Shown: piece by piece, positions 36,607 to 45,502 of the stretch
Position numbering within the stretch: position 1 is the stretch's first letter
Layout: each line of letters opens with the position of its first letter
Assembly: GCF_032484785.1 (NCBI RefSeq)
Contig: NZ_JAUETR010000001.1
Coordinates: 1,739,501-1,803,500 of the forward strand
Direction of reading: 5' to 3'
From: Bradyrhizobium sp. SZCCHNS1050
GTDB taxonomy: Bacteria; Pseudomonadota; Alphaproteobacteria; Rhizobiales; Xanthobacteraceae
Length of the DNA stretch: 64,000 bases
Translations under genes and position numbers: made by a program
Notes under the pieces: generated by a model
Told to the model about the DNA's origin: nothing
The model's database searches: none
What the model saw: the letters and a program-made list of their open reading frames with translations, nothing else

Positions 36607-37971
36607 ATGCCCTCGCCGCTGATGCCCTCGCCTGCCGCGTCCGTCGCGCAAGTCTCGTCCGCCCGCTCCTCCACCTCCGTCGTGCTCGCCAATGGCGTCA
36701 ACCGTCTCGAGGTCACGCTGAAGCTCACGACCGCGATCCTGGCGCTGGCCGCCGGCGTCTACACCTATCTTGGCGTCCGCGAGCTGCTCAACGGCAGTCC
36801 GACCACGGTGTTCTTTGCGGCGGTCATCTACTCGGTCGCGGTCTCGGTCGGCATCTACGCCTTCTGGGTGTTCATGATGCAGTTCATGCCGCACGTCACC
36901 AGCGCGATCGGGCGCTTGATGATGGCCGGCTGCATGCTGCTGGGCTCGCTGATGATCGTCGCGATGTCGTCCTGGCTGAATGCGTCGGCCCTGGCCGGCG
37001 CCGCAGCGATCCAGCAGCATCTCGCCATCACCGTGCAGAACTACACGCGCGACCTCGACAGGGCCAACAGCCAGGCCATCGCTGCGCAAAGCCTGCTGCC
37101 GGACATCCAGCTCGCCTCCTCCCGCTTCGCCAAGCTGGCGGACGCCGAACGCGCGGGCTCGCTCACCGGCACCTCCGGATCGGGCACCGTGGTCCAGCTC
37201 CTCGCGCAGATGTCGACGCAGCTCGACGGACTGGGACAACAGGTCCAGGAGTCCGGCAAGCGCGTCTCTGCTCTCTACGAGCAGGGCGGCAAGAGCCTCG
37301 CCAAGATGCGCGAGCTGATCTCCGACCGCGGGCCGATCGCAACGCGTAGCGATGCCTTCGCCACGGAGTCGTTGAACCTGATGGGCGTGATCGCCAATCT
37401 GCAGCAGACCTCGGTGGCACCTGCGGTGAGGCGCGCCGCGACGTCGCTTTCGGCCGGATTCATCGCGCCTGCCGCAGGCGGACGCAGCGGCGACCTGGCC
37501 GAGCGCCAGACCGCCGTCGTCGGCAAGGTGGAGAGCGCGATCGCCACGCAGGCCGCCTCGCTCGCCGACGCCGCCGACAAGATCCTGGCGCTGCCGCGCA
37601 TCGAGCCGACCCGGTTCCAGACGCTGTCGCCCGCTGAAGCCGTGCTGCGCTACGCTGGCGACTTCATCCCGAGCTGGGCCGGCGCAATCTCGATCGACCT
37701 GATGCCGGCGGTGCTGGTGCTGATCCTCTGCGTCGTCCATGCCGCCATCCGCCGCGAGGGCCTGCCCGCCGTGAGCGCCTCCAGCCTGACCGCCGCCGAT
37801 CTCGTCACCGCATTGCAGATTGCGCGCGAGGTGGAGGACGCCAGGCGGGCGGCCGAGCGACGGCCAGCCGAAACGCCCACGGAGGAGCCTTCTGCACCGG
37901 CCATTGAGCCGGCGCCGGCCGCGGTGGATGAGAACGTGACGTCGCTGTCATCGGCTCGAATCGGAAAGTAG
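36607..37971 (+). CDS. membrane protein with long coiled-coil periplasmic region
   Basis: 454 residues from the ATG at 36607 (GAAGG upstream; an in-frame start at 36502 would add 35 poorly conserved residues). Three N-terminal helices (about 33-52, 62-88 and 98-122), a long helical region with coiled-coil character (about 130-330), another helix (about 365-385) and a charged C-terminal tail with AREVEDARRAAERRPAE. No family is recognised. The following ClpP-like gene starts 4 bp after its stop, so the two are probably one operon. Confidence 0.75.
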   Translation: MPSPLMPSPAASVAQVSSARSSTSVVLANGVNRLEVTLKLTTAILALAAGVYTYLGVRELLNGSPTTVFFAAVIYSVAVSVGIYAFWVFMMQFMPHVTSAIGRLMMAGCMLLGSLMIVAMSSWLNASALAGAAAIQQHLAITVQNYTRDLDRANSQAIAAQSLLPDIQLASSRFAKLADAERAGSLTGTSGSGTVVQLLAQMSTQLDGLGQQVQESGKRVSALYEQGGKSLAKMRELISDRGPIATRSDAFATESLNLMGVIANLQQTSVAPAVRRAATSLSAGFIAPAAGGRSGDLAERQTAVVGKVESAIATQAASLADAADKILALPRIEPTRFQTLSPAEAVLRYAGDFIPSWAGAISIDLMPAVLVLILCVVHAAIRREGLPAVSASSLTAADLVTALQIAREVEDARRAAERRPAETPTEEPSAPAIEPAPAAVDENVTSLSSARIGK

Positions 37972-37975
37972 TCCC

Positions 37976-38797
37976 GTGGCTTCGGCGCTGAACCGACGCG
38001 TCCATGCCTGGCTCGCGGACAATCCCGATGAGAGCATTCTGCGTTGGGTCTTCCGCAGCATCCTCGTCGTCACCGTCGCAGTTCTCGCGGCGGACCTGCT
38101 CGAGTTGAATGCTCCGCAGGTGCCATCGGATGCGGCCCCGCCTCAGCTCGACATTCGGCGCGACGCGCCGGACTTGCCGGAGGAATCACCATCCGTGCTG
38201 GCGCCCCTGATGAAGCGGCTGATGCCGCTGCCGCAGGGCGATCGTGCCTTGCAGCGGCCGATTCAGTTCGAGCTGCGCGGCGGCGGCCGGCTGTTCGCGA
38301 CCGGCACGATCACGCCCGGCAGCGCGCGCAGCTTTGCGGACGCAGTCGAACGTCATGGCGAATATATTAGGACGATCGTGCTGAACTCGCCCGGCGGCTC
38401 CGTCGCCGACGCGCTGGCGATGGGGCGACTGATCCGCGCGCGGAAATTCGCAACCGAAGTGGAGGCGGGAAAATATTGCGCCTCGTCGTGCCCGCTGGTG
38501 TTCGCCGGCGGTCTCGAGCGCCGGGCCGGCGAGCGGGCGATCATCGGCGTGCATCAGATCGCCGCAGTCCCCACGTCCGGGACCGCCGTGAGGTCCGGCG
38601 ACGACATGAGCCTTGCGCAGAACATCTCGGCGCGATGCCAGCGCCATCTCGCCGAGATGGGCATCGATCTGAAGGTCTGGGTGCATGCGATGGAGACGCC
38701 GCATGACCAGCTGTTCACGTTCAAGCCCGACGAGATGAAAACACTCAATCTCGTCACCTCGCTGCCGGAATCGCGGCCTGAAAAATCGCGCAGTTAG
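37976..38797 (+). CDS. membrane-anchored ClpP/SppA-like serine-protease-fold protein
   Basis: 273 residues from GTG at 37976. One N-terminal membrane helix (27-43), a Pro-rich linker (46-90), then a ClpP/crotonase-like domain: IRTIVLNSPGGSVADALAMG gives the oxyanion G-G-S, EVEAGKYCASSCPLVFAGG holds the nucleophile-position Ser171, and IIGVHQ gives His193. These are the positions used by periplasmic ClpP-like proteins of alphaproteobacteria. Activity and substrate are unproven. It follows the coiled-coil membrane protein by 4 bp and may act on or with it. Confidence 0.83.
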   Translation: MASALNRRVHAWLADNPDESILRWVFRSILVVTVAVLAADLLELNAPQVPSDAAPPQLDIRRDAPDLPEESPSVLAPLMKRLMPLPQGDRALQRPIQFELRGGGRLFATGTITPGSARSFADAVERHGEYIRTIVLNSPGGSVADALAMGRLIRARKFATEVEAGKYCASSCPLVFAGGLERRAGERAIIGVHQIAAVPTSGTAVRSGDDMSLAQNISARCQRHLAEMGIDLKVWVHAMETPHDQLFTFKPDEMKTLNLVTSLPESRPEKSRS

Positions 38798-38888
38798 GAT
38801 GTTCTGATCGCGGTGGACCGGGACCGCGGCGGGCGTGGAACCAAGTTTCGACCGCGGCGTTATTGGCCGTCACACTGGAGAACATGAC

Positions 38889-39095
38889 ATGCGGACATTC
38901 GTGGGAATGATCCTGGGGGCTCTCATTCTGGGGTTCGGCGTCTACATCCATGATTCGATGCAGACCTCCGAGGTCGCCAACGGGCCGACCGCGCAGACGC
39001 GCCGGACGATCGTGAACTGGGACGTCGCGGCGGACAGCTGGAATTCACTCAAGACCCGCGCACATGACGACTGGGTTCGCATCTCGTCGAAGTAA
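38889..39095 (+). CDS. small single-helix membrane protein
   Basis: 68 residues, ATG at 38889 with GGAG upstream. One hydrophobic helix (3-21) and a hydrophilic tail ending TRAHDDWVRISSK. The frame is open, the ribosome site is good and a strong terminator follows, so it is likely real. No function recognised. Confidence 0.7.
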   Translation: MRTFVGMILGALILGFGVYIHDSMQTSEVANGPTAQTRRTIVNWDVAADSWNSLKTRAHDDWVRISSK

Positions 39096-39118
39096 CGCGC
39101 ACGACGCTGCTGTTTTCA

Positions 39119-39150
39119 GGGCGCCTCGGCCGTTGGTCGGGGCGCCTTTG
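39119..39150 (+). terminator. Rho-independent terminator
   Basis: 12-bp stem (ggcgcctcggcc / ggtcggggcgcc, with two G-U pairs) and a 3-nt loop, followed by tttgctttg. It ends the transcript of the small membrane protein and sits just before the convergent DsbA-like gene. Confidence 0.75.
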
Positions 39151-39159
39151 CTTTGCCAA

Positions 39160-39822
39160 TCAGTTGGCCGCCCTGGCCTTGCGCGCGTCGGCGATGACCT
39201 GCTCGAACTGCGCCATGGTCAGCACGCCGGGTACCCTGAACTTGCCGACGATGAAGGACGGCGTACCGCGGAAACGCAATCCCCGCGCCTGCTTGTCGTT
39301 GCGCGCCAGCATGTCATCGATGGCCTTGGCGTTTGCGGCGAGGTCGCGCTTGGCGCGGTCGACGTCGACTCCTGCTCCCGCGAGCAGCTCGTCGATGCGC
39401 GGTTCGGTGAGCTTCGAGCTGACGCCGATCAACGCCTCATGCGCCTTGGCATATTTGTCCTGATATTTGCAGGCCAGCGCCATCCGCGCGGCAACCACGG
39501 AAGTCGGCCCGAGAATCGGCCACTCCTTGAGAACCCAGCGCACCTTGCCATCATCATGGATGACCTGCTGCAGCTCGGGATCGAGCTTGCGGCAATACGG
39601 ACAATTGTAGTCGAACCATTCGACGATCGCGATGTCGCCCGAAGGATTGCCGAGCACCGGCGCATCGGGGTCGCGCAGCACCGCGCCCTCGTCGGGCTCG
39701 TCGGCGTCCTCGGCGCGACTGTCGCGGGGCCACAAGGAAAGCGCCGCGCCTGCGCCAAAAAGCGTCAACACGTCACGCCGGCTGCTGGCGGAGGTGATCG
39801 CAGTCGAGGGGACGCGCTTCAT
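39160..39822 (-). CDS. DsbA-family thiol:disulfide oxidoreductase
   Basis: 220 residues. The N terminus ASSRRDVLTLFGAGAALSL is a twin-arginine-like signal, so the protein is exported. Thioredoxin-fold active site C-P-Y-C at 74-77 in WFDYNCPYCRKL and the cis-Pro loop FRGTPSFIVG near the C terminus are as in Com1/DsbA-like oxidoreductases. It should oxidise or isomerise disulfides in the periplasm. It starts 5 bp after the TauE-like gene, forming a two-gene unit. Confidence 0.9.
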   Translation of the reverse strand: MKRVPSTAITSASSRRDVLTLFGAGAALSLWPRDSRAEDADEPDEGAVLRDPDAPVLGNPSGDIAIVEWFDYNCPYCRKLDPELQQVIHDDGKVRWVLKEWPILGPTSVVAARMALACKYQDKYAKAHEALIGVSSKLTEPRIDELLAGAGVDVDRAKRDLAANAKAIDDMLARNDKQARGLRFRGTPSFIVGKFRVPGVLTMAQFEQVIADARKARAAN

Positions 39823-39827
39823 TGAGG

Positions 39828-40613
39828 TCAGCTCCAGATATGCAGCAGGCTGCGTGTCAGCATATACAGCGCCACCACCGCGATCACGACGGAAAATACC
39901 ACGTTCAATGCGCCGCGCCGTCCGGAGAGATGGCGCGCCAGGCGCGTGCCGGCAAGGCCACCCGCGATCCCGCCGGCGATGAAAAGGCCGGCGAGATCCC
40001 AGGCGACGAGCCCGGACCAGGCATAGCTCGCCGCGGTGGTGAGCCCGAAGGTCGTCACCGCGACCAGCGACGAGCTGACCGCATTCATGATCGGCATGCC
40101 CGTCGCAGCCATCAGCGCCGGCACGATCAGGAAGCCGCCACCGATGCCGAAGAAACCGGACAGCGTGCCGGTGGCGAGGCCGAAGCCGACGATCGCCGGG
40201 ACGTTGGCCATGCTCATCTTCACATCGGGGGTGCCGATGCGGGCGCGCGTCTTCAGCATCAGCATGGCGATGACCATCATCACCAGCGCGAACAGCGCCA
40301 GCAGCTTCTGGCCGTCGACCATCTTGCCGAGCAGCGAGCCGGTGAAGGCGCCGACGATGCCCGCCGTTGCGAACAGCGCCGCGATCGGCCAGATCACGGT
40401 GCCGCCGCGCGCATGATTGGCGAGATTGATGGCCGCGTTGGTGGCGACCGCGATGGCGCTCGAGCCTATCGCGATGTGCGGCTCGGGCACGCCGACGAAA
40501 TAGACCATCAGCGGCACCGCCAGCACCGAGCCGCCGCCGCCGACGAGGCCGAGCGAGAACCCGACCATCGCGCCGCAAAACAGGCTGAGCACACCTTGGA
40601 CAGCAGAGATCAT
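39828..40613 (-). CDS. TauE/SafE family sulfite/organosulfur exporter-like protein
   Basis: 261 residues with about eight membrane helices in two repeats. The duplicated signature is visible as GFSLGLVGGGGSVLAVPLM near the N terminus and GTLSGFFGIGGGFLIVPALM in the second half. The family moves sulfite, sulfoacetate or related anions; the substrate here cannot be told. It is immediately upstream of the DsbA-like gene, which suggests a shared link to sulfur or thiol chemistry. Confidence 0.9.
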   Translation of the reverse strand: MISAVQGVLSLFCGAMVGFSLGLVGGGGSVLAVPLMVYFVGVPEPHIAIGSSAIAVATNAAINLANHARGGTVIWPIAALFATAGIVGAFTGSLLGKMVDGQKLLALFALVMMVIAMLMLKTRARIGTPDVKMSMANVPAIVGFGLATGTLSGFFGIGGGFLIVPALMAATGMPIMNAVSSSLVAVTTFGLTTAASYAWSGLVAWDLAGLFIAGGIAGGLAGTRLARHLSGRRGALNVVFSVVIAVVALYMLTRSLLHIWS

Positions 40614-40814
40614 GGCGAGAGCAGGGTCATTTCCCGCACAGGAAGGCAAGCCCCAAAATCACCGGAGCAGCAATTCCGCCGCCACCGGCGCGAACCGCCG
40701 CGCGACCGACGCCGAGCCGAGTGGGGCCGGCGGTCTCGCGGCGATGCGCGGCGTCGAGAGCGGCGGCCGAACGCATGATGCCTCCGGCCGCCGGCATCGT
40801 CTCGTCAACGCGGA

Positions 40815-41309
40815 TCAGGCAGCGCCCTTCAGCTTCTTGGTGCATTCGCTGTAGTAGCCGCCGCCCTTCTGGATCCACTTCAGGCCGCCATTGGCGTTGG
40901 TCGCCTTGTTGGCATTGTACTGATCGACACAGGTCTGCAGCCGCGCCTTGCCGGGCTTCTCCTTGGCGTATTTCGGGTCCACCGCGTTGGGGAACACGGC
41001 GGGACCGGTCGGCGCGGGAGCGGCCTCCTTGGCGTCGGATTTCGCCGCCTTGGCAGGCTTGGCCTCGGCCGCAGGCGCGGCCGGAGCCGCCGGTGCCGCG
41101 GCAGCGGTGGCATCGCTGCCGCACTGGGCCTTGCGGAAGTCGTTCCACTTCTGGCCGCCCAGCGTGCCGGCCTCCTTCGCCTGCTTGTACTTGGCGCTGC
41201 ATTCCTGCGCGGTCAGCGCTTTCGCCGGCGCGGCGGCGAACGTCGCGAGCCCGATCACGGCCAGCGTAGCGAGTGACGAAGCAACCAATGATTTTGCGTG
41301 AAAACTCAT
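40815..41309 (-). CDS. secreted Cys-containing repeat protein
   Basis: 164 residues. Signal peptide MSFHAKSLVASSLATLAVIG...AKA, cleaved near residue 31. The mature protein has two related C-x(25-30)-C units, at ECSAKYKQAKEAGTLGG...KAQC and TCVDQYNANKATNANGG...YSEC, separated by an Ala/Pro/Lys-rich linker. The unit could be a small disulfide-closed module. No named family is certain. Divergent from the PsiF-like gene at 41501. Confidence 0.78.
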   Translation of the reverse strand: MSFHAKSLVASSLATLAVIGLATFAAAPAKALTAQECSAKYKQAKEAGTLGGQKWNDFRKAQCGSDATAAAAPAAPAAPAAEAKPAKAAKSDAKEAAPAPTGPAVFPNAVDPKYAKEKPGKARLQTCVDQYNANKATNANGGLKWIQKGGGYYSECTKKLKGAA

Positions 41310-41500
41310 CCTCGATCTCCCTGTGGAGCATGGTGGAATGGGACGGTAATTCTAGCGAGACGCCCGCGACCGACAAAGCAGGCGGGAGCATGGCCGCGCG
41401 AAAATATAATTTGCGTCGCGCGGCGATCCGGCTCATTCCATTCACTGCGGGTTCAGCATCGCCGGACATCGCAGCGTGCCTTTCGTTCGAGGACTTCAGC

Positions 41501-41809
41501 ATGAGATTCACTGCCCGGGCGGCGATTGCGGCCATCGCAATGGCCACCCTGTCGGCCGCGGGCCCCGCCCGCTCGCAACCCGGATTGACGCTGCCGTCGC
41601 GGCCCGATGCCGCCACCGACAAGTTCGCCACCCTCGACAAGGCGGCGCGGCGGACGATTTCCATCGCCTGCTCCAAGGAGGCCGACGAGCAGGGGCTGAA
41701 GGGCAAGGCACGCGGCAAATTCCGCTCGGCCTGCAAGCGCAACAAGGCGGCGGCCGCCGCGACCATACCCGTGCCCGCTCCCTTGCCGACGCCCGACAAG
41801 CCGAAATGA
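41501..41809 (+). CDS. PsiF-repeat-like small secreted protein
   Basis: 102 residues, ATG at 41501 with GAGGA upstream. A signal peptide (about 1-25, ending AGPARSQ) is followed by ACSKEADEQGLKGKARGKF and RSACKRN, which matches the PsiF repeat of phosphate-starvation-inducible proteins (C-x-x-x-A-x-x-x-x-L-K-G-x-x-R-x-x-F-x-x-x-C). Only one repeat is present; E. coli PsiF has two. Function unknown. Confidence 0.72.
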   Translation: MRFTARAAIAAIAMATLSAAGPARSQPGLTLPSRPDAATDKFATLDKAARRTISIACSKEADEQGLKGKARGKFRSACKRNKAAAAATIPVPAPLPTPDKPK

Positions 41810-41892
41810 CCTGCCCCTGCGGGCGCATGCGCGCATGGCGCCTGCGCAGCGGCGGGAATTGTTCGCGCAGGCAGGTTTTGGCATAAGGCGCC

Positions 41893-42978
41893 GTGCGCCA
41901 GATCATCTCCTCCCTCCCCTTTGACCTGCCGAGCCGCGCCAAGACCCTGAGCGCGATCGAGACCCTCGTGCTCGGCACGGCCGGCGGCCTGATCTTCCTC
42001 GTCGCCCATCTGCCGGGCGGGCTGATCTCCGGCGCGATGATCGCGACCGCGATCGCCGCGATCGCCGGCCGCCCGCTGGCGATGCCGCCGATCCTAACCC
42101 AGACCGTGCTGCTGCTGCTCGGCATTTCGATCGGCGCCGTCGTCTCGCGCGAGCTGATCAACCATGTCAGCGCCTATCCGGTGACCATCGGCCTCCTGGC
42201 GCTCGCGACGTTCTGCTCGACCTTCGGCTCCAGCCTCTATCTGCAGCGCGTCCATGGCTGGGACCGCACCTCGGCGCTGCTCGCCGGCAGTCCCGGCGCG
42301 CTGTCGCAGATCACGATGCTCGCGGTCGAGCGCGGCGCCGACCTGCCGGCGATCGCCGTGGTGCAGACGCTGCGGGTGATCATCCTGACGGCGGCGCTGC
42401 CGCTGGTGCTGGCAGTGGCCGGCGTCGCACCGGCGGCGCCGATCTCGCTCGGCCAGAGCGTCGCCTCGCCGCTCGGCCTGCTCGCACTGCTGGTGGCCTC
42501 GCTGGTCGCGGCGATGCTGATGCAGCTGATCAGGTTTCCGGCGAGCTGGCTGTTCGGCGCGATGGTCGCCAGCGGTGTCCTGCACGGCACCGGCCTCGTC
42601 GAGGGCGGCCTGCCGGAATGGATGCGTGGCGTGGCGCTGGTCGGCATCGGCGCCCTGATCGGCAGCCGCTTCGCCCGGATGCGGGTGAAGACCCTGGTCG
42701 GCCATATCAGGGCCGCGCTCGGCTCGTTCGCGATCGCGGTGGCGATCTCGGCGCTGTTCGTCACCGTGATCGTGCTGGTGACGCATGTGCGCTTTTCCGA
42801 CACCATTGTCGCGTTCGCGCCCGGCGCCATGGACGCGATGATGGCCCTGGCACTGACGCTGCACATCGACCCGATCTTCGTCGGCGCGCATCACCTGTCG
42901 CGCTTCGTGTTCGTCACGATCGCCACCCCCGGCATCGTCCATCTGTTCGGACGGCCGCAGGAGGATGTCGACGACTAG
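41893..42978 (+). CDS. AbrB-duplication family membrane protein
   Basis: 361 residues, about ten membrane helices in two halves. HLPGGLISGAMIATAIAAIAG, LLLGISIGAVVSRE, LLAGSPGALSQITMLA and AFAPGAMDAMMALALTLHID are characteristic of the AbrB (COG3180) membrane family, unrelated to the AbrB DNA-binding regulator despite the name. Members have been called putative ammonia monooxygenases without evidence. Probably a transporter. GTG start at 41893. Its end overlaps the convergent dsbB by 4 bp. Confidence 0.87.
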   Translation: MRQIISSLPFDLPSRAKTLSAIETLVLGTAGGLIFLVAHLPGGLISGAMIATAIAAIAGRPLAMPPILTQTVLLLLGISIGAVVSRELINHVSAYPVTIGLLALATFCSTFGSSLYLQRVHGWDRTSALLAGSPGALSQITMLAVERGADLPAIAVVQTLRVIILTAALPLVLAVAGVAPAAPISLGQSVASPLGLLALLVASLVAAMLMQLIRFPASWLFGAMVASGVLHGTGLVEGGLPEWMRGVALVGIGALIGSRFARMRVKTLVGHIRAALGSFAIAVAISALFVTVIVLVTHVRFSDTIVAFAPGAMDAMMALALTLHIDPIFVGAHHLSRFVFVTIATPGIVHLFGRPQEDVDD

Positions 42979-43508
42979 GCGCGCTTCCGGGTGATGCCCC
43001 AGCCGGCGATGGCGGCGATGGCGAGCGAGATCAGCACGCTGTAGCCGGCGAGCGACAGGCCGAGGAAGCGGAATTGCACCTCGTCGCAGCGTACGACCTT
43101 GACGCTGTCGAGCCGCTCCAAGAGGCTGCCGGCGCTGCCGAGATTGCCGATCGGCCCAGTGCATTCGGTCGGCCCCGGCCAGAAGCCCCATTCGACGCCG
43201 GAGTGATAGACGCCGAGCCCGGCATTGCCGAGCGCGGCCAGCGCGACCACGCCGAGCCCCGCGAGCACCAGCGCGCGCGGCGCGCCGCCTTTGGCGGCGA
43301 GCGCGATCAGCAGCCCGAGCGGCACGATCGCATAGTAGGCCCAGCGCTGCTTCAGGCAGAGCTCGCAGGGCTGCAGGCCCCAGACCAGCTGCATGTACCA
43401 GGCGCCGGCCAAAGCCGCCGCCGCGATGCCGGCCGCGAGCAGCGCCGCCGCCACCGCCGGGCTCATGGCTCCCGCCGCAGGGCGCGCCATCACAGAAGTA
43501 TTGGTCAT
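42975..43508 (-). CDS. dsbB: disulfide bond formation protein B
   Basis: 177 residues from the ATG at 43508 (GGGAGG upstream). Four membrane helices. Periplasmic Cys pair 1 is C-E-L-C (48 and 51) in GLQPCELCLKQRWAYY. Pair 2 is Cys114 and Cys139 in the second loop. This is the full DsbB set that passes electrons from DsbA to quinone. The DsbA-like protein 3 kb away is a plausible partner, although the genes are not in one operon. Confidence 0.9.
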   Translation of the reverse strand: MTNTSVMARPAAGAMSPAVAAALLAAGIAAAALAGAWYMQLVWGLQPCELCLKQRWAYYAIVPLGLLIALAAKGGAPRALVLAGLGVVALAALGNAGLGVYHSGVEWGFWPGPTECTGPIGNLGSAGSLLERLDSVKVVRCDEVQFRFLGLSLAGYSVLISLAIAAIAGWGITRKRA

Positions 43509-43681
43509 CGGTCCTCCCGAACGGGGCTGCATCCGGTCCCATGCCGGGCCGTTCCGGCTCCTACTCCGGCCCGCGAAAGCTGTCGAGATGCGCGCCCATC
43601 ACGTCCGTGCGGGTTGACCCGGCCCGGCCGCCCGCTATAGTCCGCCCGCTTCGCTATGGTTCCTGCACAGGCCCGGCGAAT

Positions 43682-43766
43682 GCCCCTGTGGCGGAACTGG
43701 TAGACGCGCTCGACTCAAAATCGAGTTCCGCAAGGAGTGCTGGTTCGATTCCGGCCAGGGGCACCA
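43682..43766 (+). tRNA. tRNA-Leu (anticodon CAA)
   Basis: 85 nt, class II tRNA with a long variable arm. The acceptor stem GCCCCTG pairs with CAGGGGC. The anticodon stem CTCGA/TCGAG closes the loop CTCAAAA, giving anticodon CAA (codon UUG). The T arm contains GGTTCGATTCC. The discriminator A and CCA are encoded. The integrase gene lies 213 bp downstream, so the 3' end of this tRNA is the likely integration site. Confidence 0.96.
43742..43766 (+). other. probable attachment site (tRNA-Leu 3' end)
   Basis: Tyrosine recombinases of this class commonly recombine within the T arm and acceptor 3' end of a tRNA, restoring the gene. The matching copy expected at the far end of the island was not found within the window. 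Extent is inferred. Confidence 0.4.
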
Positions 43767-43979
43767 ACTAGGCTGTTCACGCCCGTTCTAAATCGTCCGC
43801 AACAGTTCGCGCTCCGCTCGGAACCCCTTGAAAAGTGGGCCTTTCCGCGCACATTGGCGTTCATCACCGTTTGTTCTCGCCCGATCCCAGCCGCCCGATT
43901 TGTTGGTATTTTTGTTGGTATCGTGTTGGTATCGGGAGAACAAACGTTCACGGCGACTTTCGCTATTCCGAACGAAGGA

Positions 43980-45359
43980 ATGGAGCAGATGACCCGCAAG
44001 AACGATGTCGCGTGCGTCAATCCCAAGCAGATCAGAACCGACGTCGACTGCCGCGCTGCCCAACCGAGATTCGACAATGGCGCGTGGGGTGCCGCCAAGA
44101 TTTCCGATGTAACCGGCGGCGGTCTCTACCTCTTCGTCACACCCGACGACAATAAACCCGGCCATGCTGCCTCCAAGCTCTGGCGGATGGCCTACCGCTT
44201 CTCCGGTCGCCAGAAAACCTACTCCATCGGGCCTTACGGCAACGGAAAGAACGGCACGTTCTCGCTCGCCGACGCACGTCACGAGCGCGACAAGGCCAAG
44301 CACCTGCTCAAGGACGGCAAAGACCCGAGCACCGAGAAACAGCTCGATAAGCACAGGCAAGCGGCCGCTCGACCTTTCGGGCAATGGGCTGACGAGTGGC
44401 TCGCGAAGAAGAAGATGGAGAAAGTCAAGCGCGGCAGAATCGTTGCGGTGCGCGACCCAAAGACAATCGAGGTCCTTGAGCTGCGCGTCCGCTACGTCAA
44501 GGCCCGCTTTGGCAAGCTGTGCAGGCAGGACATCAAGCGTCCGGACGTGCTCGCTTTCCTGCGTTCCTACGAAGCCAAGGGAAAGCTGGAAACCCGCGAC
44601 CGCGTGCGCAGCATCGGTGCGCAAATCTGTGACTATGCCGACGTCGAAGGCGACGGCTACAATCCATTCCGTAATCTGAATGGGAAGCTGATTGCCAACA
44701 TTTCGACGCCGCGTCCCGGCGTAACTGAGCCACGCGATGTGACGCGCGTCTTCAAGCTCATCAGCGCACCGTGGGCGAGAGGGAGGTTTGGCGACATTGT
44801 TGGCCTTGCCTTGCGCTTCGATGCGCTGACCATACCTCGCCCCGGCATGGTCAATGAAATGGAGTGGAGCGAGGTCGATTGGGACACTGAGCGCTGGACT
44901 ATTCCAGCCACCAAGATGAAGACCGGGTGGGACCATGTCGTGCCTTTGTCACGCCAGGCACTCGCAATCCTGCGGAGCGTCCAAAAGCTGACCGGCCATC
45001 GCCAGTATGTTTTTTCCTGCTCAAAGGATGCCCCGCTATCGAACAACACGCTCAACAAGCGCTTGCGGCTGCTTGGCATTGACACCAAGACTGATCATTG
45101 CGCCCACGGGTTCCGGACCACCTTCTCGACCCTGTCCCACCACGAAGAGATCAAGGAGGCCAAGGCATGGGATGGCGATGTCGTCGAACTGCAGCTCGCG
45201 CATCTCGATAGTTCGACCGTGGAAGGGCTCTACAAGAAACACGGACCACTCGCGCTGATCGGCTCGCGCACGAAGCTGATGCAGCATTGGGCTGATCGTA
45301 TCGACCACTGGCTCGATCCCAAGAAGGTGATGCCGATCAAGCGCGGGTCGCAGGGCTGA
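43980..45359 (+). CDS. int: tyrosine-type site-specific integrase
   Basis: 459 residues. An N-terminal DUF4102-like arm-binding region (ISDVTGGGLYLFV, YRFSGRQKTYSIGPY, LADARHERDKAKHLLKDGKDP) and a core-binding region are followed by the catalytic domain: Arg287 (IPRPGM), Lys312, His376 and Arg379 (HGFRTTF), His408 (QLAHLD) and Tyr418. All six catalytic positions are present. It is the P4-like type that targets tRNA 3' ends. The ATG at 43980 follows GAAGGA closely; ATG at 43989 is possible. Confidence 0.9.
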   Translation: MEQMTRKNDVACVNPKQIRTDVDCRAAQPRFDNGAWGAAKISDVTGGGLYLFVTPDDNKPGHAASKLWRMAYRFSGRQKTYSIGPYGNGKNGTFSLADARHERDKAKHLLKDGKDPSTEKQLDKHRQAAARPFGQWADEWLAKKKMEKVKRGRIVAVRDPKTIEVLELRVRYVKARFGKLCRQDIKRPDVLAFLRSYEAKGKLETRDRVRSIGAQICDYADVEGDGYNPFRNLNGKLIANISTPRPGVTEPRDVTRVFKLISAPWARGRFGDIVGLALRFDALTIPRPGMVNEMEWSEVDWDTERWTIPATKMKTGWDHVVPLSRQALAILRSVQKLTGHRQYVFSCSKDAPLSNNTLNKRLRLLGIDTKTDHCAHGFRTTFSTLSHHEEIKEAKAWDGDVVELQLAHLDSSTVEGLYKKHGPLALIGSRTKLMQHWADRIDHWLDPKKVMPIKRGSQG

Positions 45360-45502
45360 GTCACGTAGCTTCGTGCGCGGTTGATGCTGCCTGTTCGATC
45401 CCTGGCAAAGATCATGTGACAGTTTTCAGCAGACTGCTGGGTCAAAACTGGCCTGCTTTCCCCATAGCCGAGCTCTCCACCTGGCCAAAGGAAAGACCTC
45501 GA

